Shown here: in pieces, positions 12,677-17,395 of the stretch
Layout of the letters: each line of letters begins with the position of its first letter
How positions within the stretch are numbered: the first letter of the stretch is position 1
From: CAZAYP01 sp964489425 [NCBI: uncultured Verrucomicrobiota bacterium]
Lineage (GTDB): Bacteria; Verrucomicrobiota; Kiritimatiellia; RZYC01
Reading direction: 5' to 3'
Assembly: GCA_964489425.1 (NCBI GenBank)
Contig: CAZAYP010000099.1
Span: 1 to 17,395 of the forward strand
DNA length: 17,395 nucleotides
Program-made: the position numbers and the translations under genes
The notes under the pieces: generated by a model
What the model was told of the DNA's origin: nothing
Seen by the model: only the letters and a program-made list of their open reading frames with translations
Database searches by the model: none

Positions 12677-15179
12677 TTGGCCACTGAAGGAAGACGATGA
12701 CAATGAATCGATCGATCATATTGGTGCTTGGAATACAGACGGCGATGGCTTTGGCGCAGGACACAGTGACAAATGAGCCGCTGCCTGGTACGCGCGAGTA
12801 CTACTCGAAGTACGTGGAAGGGCGGTACCGTTACGAGAACGGAAGAATGACTCCACTACCGGGGTCTCCGCCAGGCGTCATGAGTCTTCCGGCTAGGGCG
12901 ACCCAAACCCTGGAGGGGGTCGTTGTGCAACTATTGGGGACCAATGAAATCCTTGTCCGTACGAGCAGGCAACTGGTCGACGGAGGAGAGACGCCAGAGT
13001 ATGCCGTCCTGCGGCTTCAGTCCTTGGCAGGAATCGCCGTGGAACAGAAGATTGCAATGAACGTGGTGCAGGCTGACAACGACCGAGGCGTTCTTTCCTC
13101 TGCAAGCACCAATATCATCGCCGATTACTGGCTCGCGGTGAACCAAGCCTCGATATCCTTCGACGAGTTCTTGAGTATGTTCAATCGACTGCATGCTTTC
13201 CAAATTGAACAAGAAAGGAACCCCATAGCGATGACCAGAGGTGACTATACCTTCATAACCCACAGAACGAACACGACTCTTCAGTCTACCATAACCCGGG
13301 TCAATCATTCCTATTCAGGTGCGTTGTTCGTCACAAACAGATTGAGCGGCCCCGTCACCCGGATTGGGGTGAACGCGTTCTATAACTGCACGAACCTGAC
13401 CAGCATCACTATTCCCGACTGCGTCACCTGCATCGAAACCCCTACCTTCGATAAATGTACAAAGCTGGCGGAAATCGTGGTGGCGGAGAGCAATACTGTC
13501 TATAGCAGTCTGGATGGGGTTTTGTTCAACAAGTATCAGACCGAGCTCATCCAATGCCCCGCAAACAAAGCAGGCCACATCGCGATCCCAGACAGCGTCA
13601 CCAGCATCGGGCAGCGGGCGTTTGGGGATTGCCGGAGCCTGACCACCCTGACGATTCCCGACAGCGTCACAAACATCGGGAAACAGGCGTTCTGTATGTG
13701 CAATAGCTTGACCAACGTCATGATTGGCAGTGGCGTTACCATCATCGGACAGGGGGCGTTCGCTGGATGCGCAAACCTGCTGGGAATCACTGTGGCAGAG
13801 GACAATCCAGTCTATAGCAGTCTAGACGGGGTCTTGTTCAATAAGAATCAGACTGAGTTGATTCAGTTTCCCGAAGGCCGAGCCGGACACTTCGCGATTC
13901 CCGACAGCGTCACAAACATCAGGGCGTTCTCGGGCGGTACCGGCATGACCAGTGTGACGATTCCGGACAGCGTTACCTGCATCGCAACCAGTGCATTTAA
14001 TGGTTGCAATAGCTTGCAGGAGATTACCGTGGCGGATGGTAATCCCGTCTACAGCAGTCTGGATGGAGTCCTGTACGACAAACATCAAACCCAAATCCTC
14101 CACTTTCCCAGGGGCCGAGTCGGACCCCTTGTGCTTTCCGTCAGCGTCACGAACATTGGTGATAGGGAGCTATTCGGGTGCCATGGCCTGATGGAGATAA
14201 CGGTGGATGAGCGACATTCAACATATAGTAGCGTTGATGGGGTGCTGTTTGACAAGAATCGGACGGCAATATTTGTATACCCGGCTGGCAAGGCGGGAAG
14301 TTACACGATCCCCGACACCGTCGCCCGTATTGGGTCCAGAGCTTTCAACAGCTGTGCCGGTCTGACCAGCATCACAATTCCCGACAGCGTCACCAATATC
14401 GGATTCGCAGCATTCTCATACTGCACCGGGCTCACCAATGTCGCTATCGGCAGTGGTGTCACCTGTATCAATTATGACACTTTTCGGGATTGCACTAAGC
14501 TTTCTCGCCGCCAGCAGAGCATGCTTCAACAACAGGCCGCCCGGTCGCAGCCTGTTCTATCGCCCGAAGAGACGGAGAAGCGACTGCAGGACTATCAGAT
14601 GGAAACCATTCGCCAAGGACTACCGCCGCTTCCCTTGCCACTGACCAAGGAAATGGACGACCAACTTGTCAAGGAGGGTAGATTGCCGCCTGTGGGCGGA
14701 GGGGCAATTCGTTACAACTCACAAACCAATCTTCCTGCTTCGGTAGGCATCTCACAGCCCCCGCGACCTGACTATCAAGCCCGCCGCCGACAGCGCATGA
14801 CTCAACAACATCAGGCTGCCCCGCCGCCCTCGCCCGAAAAGTTGCAACAGCATGTGCAGGATTATCAGATGGACGTTATCCGCTTAGGACTTAAGCCGGT
14901 TCCCTGGCCACTGACCAAGGAAATGGACGACCAGCTTGTCAATGAGGGTATCTTGCCTCCTGTTGGCGGAGGGCAGTATGAACCATTCCGATACAAATCG
15001 CCAACCAATGAGCCTCTGCCAAAGCTGGACAACAGATCCGATAAGATCGAATGAATTTGCTAACACAGACAAGCAGAGAAGAAGTGGGAAGACGTATTGT
15101 TTTGGGAAATCCAAGGCCAACAACCGCCTGCTCTCGTATTGCTCACCCGCAGCGGGTTCGCAAACGGAGAGGCGTGACG
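12677..15179 (+). mobile_element. Integron gene cassette 1 (BspA-like protein)
   Basis: The left end begins TTGGCC after G12676; the right end is G15179 in attC1. With the preceding G, the left end reads GTTGGCC, the exact complement of this cassette's own R'' box (GGCCAAC, 15115-15121). That is what a cassette that once circularised should show. At about 2.5 kb it is large for a cassette. Confidence 0.75.
12697..15054 (+). CDS. Secreted BspA-type leucine-rich-repeat (LRR_5) protein
   Basis: This 785-residue protein is probably exported. Residues 1-20 (MTMNRSIILVLGIQTAMALA) form a short signal peptide with likely cleavage before Gln21. Residues ~21-210 are of unknown type. Residues ~218-602 are LRR_5/BspA repeats of the 'SVTSIGxxAFxxCxxLTxxTIPDSVTxIG' form, interleaved four times with a 'VYSSLDGVLFNKxQTELIQFP' block (near 268, 372, 451 and 509). 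The C-terminus holds a ~57-residue tandem duplication (622-678 and 712-771), each copy with QDYQM, PLTKEMDDQLV and LPPVGGG. BspA-like proteins are usually surface-bound or secreted binding proteins; the ligand is unknown. The ATG at 12697 has AAGGAAG 5-6 nt upstream. Lower GC than the flanking core genes fits horizontal acquisition. Confidence 0.88.
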   Translation: MTMNRSIILVLGIQTAMALAQDTVTNEPLPGTREYYSKYVEGRYRYENGRMTPLPGSPPGVMSLPARATQTLEGVVVQLLGTNEILVRTSRQLVDGGETPEYAVLRLQSLAGIAVEQKIAMNVVQADNDRGVLSSASTNIIADYWLAVNQASISFDEFLSMFNRLHAFQIEQERNPIAMTRGDYTFITHRTNTTLQSTITRVNHSYSGALFVTNRLSGPVTRIGVNAFYNCTNLTSITIPDCVTCIETPTFDKCTKLAEIVVAESNTVYSSLDGVLFNKYQTELIQCPANKAGHIAIPDSVTSIGQRAFGDCRSLTTLTIPDSVTNIGKQAFCMCNSLTNVMIGSGVTIIGQGAFAGCANLLGITVAEDNPVYSSLDGVLFNKNQTELIQFPEGRAGHFAIPDSVTNIRAFSGGTGMTSVTIPDSVTCIATSAFNGCNSLQEITVADGNPVYSSLDGVLYDKHQTQILHFPRGRVGPLVLSVSVTNIGDRELFGCHGLMEITVDERHSTYSSVDGVLFDKNRTAIFVYPAGKAGSYTIPDTVARIGSRAFNSCAGLTSITIPDSVTNIGFAAFSYCTGLTNVAIGSGVTCINYDTFRDCTKLSRRQQSMLQQQAARSQPVLSPEETEKRLQDYQMETIRQGLPPLPLPLTKEMDDQLVKEGRLPPVGGGAIRYNSQTNLPASVGISQPPRPDYQARRRQRMTQQHQAAPPPSPEKLQQHVQDYQMDVIRLGLKPVPWPLTKEMDDQLVNEGILPPVGGGQYEPFRYKSPTNEPLPKLDNRSDKIE

Positions 15180-15185
15180 TTCGGC
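15115..15185 (+). repeat. attC1 cassette recombination site
   Basis: R'' GGCCAAC (15115-15121), AAC, L'' CGCCTGCTC (15125-15133), a terminal region with an ACCCGC-AGC-GGGT-like hairpin, L' GGAGAGGCG (15166-15174), TGAC, R' GTTCGGC (15179-15185). L'' pairs with L' except for one extra G (15130), the extrahelical base that gives attC its strand polarity. R' after the crossover G15179|T15180 belongs to cassette 2, so R'' and R' match at only 5 of 7 positions here. Confidence 0.82.
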
Positions 15186-15211
15186 TGACATAGAATACAA
15201 AGGAAACGCAA

Positions 15212-15475
15212 ATGCAGTTCATATTCACAGCAGATGATCTTCACGGCACATATGTCGAGAGGAACGAATTGCTCTCATTCGCTCGGTGGACGATTTCACA
15301 CCGAGGTGTTGTTATTGTCACACACCGCCCAGTCACCCTCGCACTTTCTGAAAAGGTTGCGCCGGACAATGTGATTCGTGCATTTTCAACACTTGAAGAA
15401 CTTAACGCCGCATGGGATTCACTCATCGGCAAAAAGCAAGGAGAACGAACATGGGACTCGGCGGAGCAACAGTAG
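15212..15475 (+). CDS. Hypothetical small protein, first gene of cassette 2
   Basis: This is an 87-residue soluble protein of unknown function (MQFIFTADDLHGTYVERNELLSF...). It is preceded by AAAGGAAA 6-8 nt before the ATG, about 30 bp after the cassette start, a normal position for a cassette gene. The pattern (hydrophobic strand QFIFTADD, helix ERNELLSFARWTI, strand RGVVIVTH, C-terminal helix TLEELNAAWDSLIG) suggests a small alpha/beta domain with Asp-rich ends. No signal peptide or membrane helix is present. Its last 25 bp overlap the next gene in another frame, so the two are probably translated together and may act together. I do not recognise the family. Confidence 0.7.
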   Translation: MQFIFTADDLHGTYVERNELLSFARWTISHRGVVIVTHRPVTLALSEKVAPDNVIRAFSTLEELNAAWDSLIGKKQGERTWDSAEQQ

Positions 15476-15987
15476 GTGGAGTGATCGGCGGTTTCATCGG
15501 CAGCATATTTGGGCCAGTTGGAACCGGAGTTGGCGCGACTCTTGGAGCAATGCTCGGCGGGGCATCAGGAGGCGATGATGACAGTCCTGCCCCTAACCGA
15601 AAAAGGAAAAAGAACAAACTCATTCATATCGAGCGGGCATCCCCAATTCTCAATAAGAATGGGACTCTCAAAGAAACGTTGTATCTAGAATATGTTGGTG
15701 GTGACATCCGCGCGATGCTCGAAAAAGGGAATAAAGCACCCTGCACCGCGTCACACATTTGCACGACGATTAAAAAGAATCAAAAATCATTTTCTCTTCG
15801 TGTACTTCGTGGTCCGACCGCAAGCAAAACGGTCCATCTGGCAACAGTCATCGTGTCTGGCATCGGTCTGGCGCCAGCAGGAGGACCTCAGATCAAAGTC
15901 ACATTATCGGTGACCGAAGGCGGCGACATCTATTTCTTGGGATTGAACACCAACCCTGCAAAGCGAGTCACGATCAGGCGTAAGTAA
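15451..15987 (+). CDS. Glycine-zipper protein with stand-alone Hsp70 substrate-binding-like domain
   Basis: The protein has 178 residues. Residues 3-40 are a Gly-rich hydrophobic segment with repeated GxxxG spacing (glycine zipper, able to insert in membranes or oligomerise). Residues 41-56 form an acidic-then-basic linker (GDDDSPAPNRKRKKNK). Residues ~86-178 resemble the beta-sandwich substrate-binding domain of DnaK/Hsp70. MLEKGNKAPCTASHICTTI matches the DnaK 'LIxRNTTIPTxxSxxFxT' strand, KSFSLRVLRG matches 'TxVxIxVLQGE', and VIVSGIGLAPAGGPQIKVTL (133-152) matches 'FxLxGIPPAPRGVPQIEVTF'. The end (DIYFLGLNTNPAKRVTIRRK) matches 'GILxVxAxDKxTGKxxxITI'. No ATPase domain is present in the cassette. 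The ATG at 15451 has AAGGAG about 7 nt upstream. Possibly a peptide-holding or membrane-anchored decoy protein; function unknown. Confidence 0.75.
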   Translation: MGLGGATVGGVIGGFIGSIFGPVGTGVGATLGAMLGGASGGDDDSPAPNRKRKKNKLIHIERASPILNKNGTLKETLYLEYVGGDIRAMLEKGNKAPCTASHICTTIKKNQKSFSLRVLRGPTASKTVHLATVIVSGIGLAPAGGPQIKVTLSVTEGGDIYFLGLNTNPAKRVTIRRK

Positions 15988-16008
15988 CGGCAAACTTGAC
16001 AAACAATA

Positions 16009-16072
16009 GCCGAACAAGGCCCTGCACCCTATTCGGAACCCGCAGCGGGTTCCTCAAGGGTGAGGGCTGACG
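16009..16072 (+). repeat. attC2 site, interrupted at its crossover by element X
   Basis: R'' GCCGAAC (16009-16015), AAG, L'' GCCCTGCACCC (16019-16029), a terminal hairpin region with GGAACCCGC/GCGGGTTCC (16035-16053), L' GGGTGAGGGC (16058-16067), TGAC, crossover base G16072. L'' pairs with L' except for the extra G16024, as in attC1. Instead of TT, the next base begins element X; the expected TTGGAC is found 164 bp later at 16237. Confidence 0.8.
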
Positions 16073-16236
16073 ATCCGGCGCGCTGCGCGCGCCGGATTGT
16101 GGCGCTCACTGCGTTCAGCGGCTTGCTTCCTCGGGCGCGCAGCGCGCCCTTCGGATCCAAGCCGCTTCACCAACATTGGGCTGGCTGTCCGCAGGCTACG
16201 CCTGCTACCATCCAGCCCAAGTTGGTGAGCGCCACA
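16073..16236. mobile_element. Element X, copy A: structured 164-bp insertion at the attC2 crossover
   Basis: No ORF. It begins ATCCGG and ends GCCACA, lying exactly between G16072 and the TTGGAC that starts cassette 3. H1 is an 11-bp perfect stem with a 3-nt loop (16073-16083/16087-16097). A long-range stem pairs GTGGCGCTCAC (16099-16109) with GTGAGCGCCAC (16225-16235). H2 pairs AGCGGCTTG (16117-16125) with CAAGCCGCT (16158-16166) and contains an inner GGGCGCG/CGCGCCC stem. H3 pairs TCACCAAC-A-TTGGGCTGG (16167-16184) with CCAGCCCAAGTTGGTGA (16212-16228), bulging A16175, with an inner GCAGGC/GCCTGC stem. H3 and the long-range stem share GTGA and are mutually exclusive at that point. It differs from copy B by three substitutions and one 1-bp deletion. 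Confidence 0.8.
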
Positions 16237-16255
16237 TTGGACGAGGAGGAATACG

Positions 16256-17086
16256 ATGACGACGAACAGAACTGCCGGTATTCGATACCGCACACCACTT
16301 CGATCCTATCTGCCCGCATCCATTGCATTTGGCCTCCTTGCGCTGATAATTGGCGCAGGGGCGGGGGCGTTCGTGCCCTTTGTCGGCCGCATCGTGATCG
16401 AGATGTTTGGAGGTGCAGCGGAGATTGTCGGAGGCGGCTCCGGGGCACGGGGAGCACAGGCGGCAGGAAGTTGGGTCGCGCAAGGCGGGGCGATGCACAT
16501 GATGTCATGGCTTTTCGCGATCCTGTTCGGACTCGGCATCGGTTTCGTAGGGGCACACACTCCATATGAATCGGCAAGGCGGAAGTATCTTGCCGGCATT
16601 ACCAAGACATGGGAGTTGGACGTCGAGACAGACGAGACCCTTCCGGACAAGTCAAGGCGCGTTCTAGCGAAGGCGGTACGAGATGGCGAGTTGATTGGCG
16701 CCGCCGTTCTCCTAAAAGCGCCATGGAAAGAGGAATCAACTGTGAACTCACCACAAGGACCAAAGGCACGGTTTTCCGGTCCTCTCAACATCTTGTCATT
16801 GGGTGAGGCCACTAACAACCTGCTCGCGCAGATGGACAAGGCGTTCGAAACCGCAACGGGCGTACATGCTGCACGAAATGAAGTCAGGTGCACTGGCAAG
16901 ACTGCCAACTGGGAATACGAAAGTCCATTGAGTCCAACGTCTCGTGGGGATGTGATTCACATTTCGCTGCCCGGGAAGAAGGGAACACTGCATCTTGGCA
17001 TAAGCAGAACGGACCACAAGATGTACATAGGTGAGACGGATCCGAATTTCCGAGACGGCATCCTCGAAACTTTGGCGGAGTCCTGA
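16256..17086 (+). CDS. Hypothetical membrane protein of cassette 3
   Basis: The protein has 276 residues. Two hydrophobic segments, ~19-41 (YLPASIAFGLLALIIGAGAG...) and ~80-100 (MHMMSWLFAILFGLGIGFVGA), flank a Gly/Ala-rich loop. A cytosolic or periplasmic domain of ~175 residues follows, containing YESARRKYLAGITKTWELDVETDETL, RRVLAKAVRDGELIGAAVLLKAPW and, near the end, KKGTLHLGISRTDHKMYIGETDPNFRDGILETL. There are no Cys clusters, nucleotide-binding motifs or signal peptide cleavage site. The ATG at 16256 has AGGAGGA about 6-7 nt upstream, only 20 bp after the cassette start. I do not recognise the family. The architecture (two helices plus a soluble tail) is common among uncharacterised cassette proteins. 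Confidence 0.78.
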   Translation: MTTNRTAGIRYRTPLRSYLPASIAFGLLALIIGAGAGAFVPFVGRIVIEMFGGAAEIVGGGSGARGAQAAGSWVAQGGAMHMMSWLFAILFGLGIGFVGAHTPYESARRKYLAGITKTWELDVETDETLPDKSRRVLAKAVRDGELIGAAVLLKAPWKEESTVNSPQGPKARFSGPLNILSLGEATNNLLAQMDKAFETATGVHAARNEVRCTGKTANWEYESPLSPTSRGDVIHISLPGKKGTLHLGISRTDHKMYIGETDPNFRDGILETLAES

Positions 17087-17104
17087 GTTCGGCTGCAAAC
17101 AATC

Positions 17105-17168
17105 GTCCAACAACCGCCTGCTCCCGTATTGCTCACCCTGGCGGGTTCGCAAACGGAGAGGCGGGGCG
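17105..17168 (+). repeat. attC3 site, interrupted at its crossover by element X
   Basis: R'' GTCCAAC (17105-17111), AAC, L'' CGCCTGCTC (17115-17123), terminal region, L' GGAGAGGCG (17155-17163), GGGC, crossover base G17168. The extra G17120 in L'' is again extrahelical. The segment R''-L'-inclusive is nearly identical to attC1, pointing to a homogeneous attC family. The expected TT of the next cassette is displaced by copy B of element X to 17332. Confidence 0.8.
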
Positions 17169-17331
17169 ATCCGGCGCGCTGCGCGCGCCGGATTGTGGCG
17201 CTCACTACGTTCAGCGGCTTGCTCCTCGGGCGCGCAGCGCGCCCTTCGGATCCAAGCCGCTTCACCAACATTGGGCTGGCTGTGCGCAGGCTGCGCCTGC
17301 TACCATCCAGCCCAAGTTGGTGAGCGCCACA
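17169..17331. mobile_element. Element X, copy B: structured 163-bp insertion at the attC3 crossover
   Basis: Same start (ATCCGG), same end (GCCACA) and same position relative to the crossover as copy A, but between different cassettes. All stems (H1, H2, H3 and the long-range pair) are preserved. The differences from copy A are a TGC->TAC change in the spacer before H2, one T missing in the H2 side loop, TCC->TGC near the H3 apex and TAC->TGC in the H3 apical loop. All four are unpaired in the proposed fold. Confidence 0.8.
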
Positions 17332-17349
17332 TTGGCCGCGAAATAATAC

Positions 17350-17376
17350 TTGACGCATAACGTCATGCGTTATACT
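17350..17376 (+). promoter_or_regulatory. Promoter with overlapping palindromic operator of cassette 4
   Basis: TTGACG (17350-17355), 15 bp, TATACT (17371-17376). The spacer holds the dyad ATAACG (17357-17362)/CGTTAT (17368-17373) with a 5-bp centre. Such operator-in-promoter palindromes are usual for autoregulated toxin-antitoxin operons. The start site would be within a few bases of the ATG at 17385. Confidence 0.55.
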
Positions 17377-17384
17377 ATGCCGTC

Positions 17385-17395
17385 ATGATAGAGAG
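17385..17395 (+). CDS. Start of a probable higB-like toxin gene (only 3 codons visible)
   Basis: ATG ATA GAG AG: the protein starts Met-Ile-Glu-(Ser/Arg). HigB toxins commonly begin Met-Ile-x-Ser-Phe, and the palindrome-containing promoter immediately upstream fits a higBA cassette, a frequent cargo of chromosomal integrons. With three codons visible this is a guess from context. Confidence 0.3.

Larger units (their letters stand above)
15180..16072 (+). mobile_element. Integron gene cassette 2 (two small genes)
   Basis: It begins TTCGGC at 15180. With the preceding G this is GTTCGGC, the exact complement of its own R'' box GCCGAAC (16009-16015). It ends at G16072, the crossover base of attC2. 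Two overlapping genes lie in it, which is less common than one gene per cassette. Element X follows directly. Confidence 0.75.
16237..17168 (+). mobile_element. Integron gene cassette 3 (unknown membrane protein)
   Basis: It begins TTGGAC at 16237. This matches the complement of its own R'' box GTCCAAC (17105-17111), but the base before it is A from element X rather than the usual G. It ends at G17168, the crossover base of attC3, and is followed by the second copy of element X. Confidence 0.72.
17332..17395 (+). mobile_element. Integron gene cassette 4 (truncated by window end)
   Basis: It begins TTGGCC at 17332 directly after element X copy B and runs off the window. Its R'' box, predicted to be GGCCAAC, is outside. 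It carries its own promoter, unlike cassettes 1-3, as is typical of toxin-antitoxin cassettes. Confidence 0.6.

Noticed and set aside
13400-14500. Repetitive DNA in the BspA gene as a CRISPR or tandem repeat array
   Set aside because: The repeats are in-frame LRR_5 codons with diverged sequence, not identical direct repeats with spacers.
16073-16236. Element X as a Rho-independent terminator pair
   Set aside because: None of the hairpins is followed by a U-tract on either strand, and the precise attC placement needs another explanation.
17087-17093. GTTCGGC directly after the cassette 3 stop codon as an additional R' box
   Set aside because: No matching L'/L'' or R'' partner upstream within cassette 3; probably coincidence or a decayed site.
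16073-17331. Element X as an ordinary ORF-less gene cassette
   Set aside because: A cassette would begin TT and end in G before the next TT; X begins AT and ends in A in both copies. It was left open whether it derives from one.
1-17395. tRNA, rRNA, riboswitch or CRISPR array
   Set aside because: No cloverleaf, rRNA signature or repeat-spacer pattern was recognised by eye on either strand.

Overview
The window appears to come from the chromosome of a Gram-negative anaerobe with GC-rich core genes. The T2SS minor pseudopilin, an hndABCD-type [FeFe] hydrogenase, a DUF2339 membrane protein and a BspA-type leucine-rich-repeat protein together suggest the PVC/Kiritimatiellota–Verrucomicrobiota neighbourhood. 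That placement is an inference from gene content only.

Layout. Positions 1-2184 hold the 3' part of a DUF2339 polytopic membrane protein (+). Positions 6784-2231 (-) carry a compact four-gene operon, hndA-hndB-hndC-hndD. It encodes a soluble multi-subunit [FeFe] hydrogenase of the NAD(P)/ferredoxin-linked, probably electron-bifurcating type. Its promoter is divergent from that of a short + strand gene (6912-7655), which fuses a single GDT1/UPF0016 (TMEM165-like, Mn/Ca transporter) module to a ferritin-like di-iron domain. An isolated gspK follows (7675-8706, -). Next is accessory DNA: a PIN-toxin/antitoxin pair (8831-9504) and an internally deleted IS4-family element with recognisable ends (9685-10924).

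The right-hand 6.4 kb is an integron. The integrase gene intI (12556-10958, -) has the complete IntI catalytic set and the IntI-specific insertion, plus an unusual ~200-residue N-terminal extension. It is divergent from a cassette array read on the + strand. Cassette 1 (12677-15179) encodes a secreted BspA-like LRR protein. Cassette 2 (15180-16072) encodes two overlapping small proteins; one has an N-terminal glycine zipper joined to what looks like a free-standing Hsp70 substrate-binding beta-domain. Cassette 3 (16237-17168) encodes an unknown two-helix membrane protein. Cassette 4 (from 17332, cut by the window end) begins with a promoter/operator and a start codon resembling a higBA toxin-antitoxin cassette. 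The boundaries are supported by an internal check: the first bases of cassettes 1, 2 and 3 are exact complements of the R'' box of their own attC. All three attC sites have the same extrahelical G.

The most striking feature is a highly structured, ORF-free element of 163-164 bp, here called X. It is present in two nearly identical copies (16073-16236 and 17169-17331), and each copy sits exactly at the G|TT recombination point between an attC and the next cassette. It has its own hairpins, one of them attC-like with a single bulged A. I know of no described element that matches it, and it is the best candidate for an undescribed system in this window.
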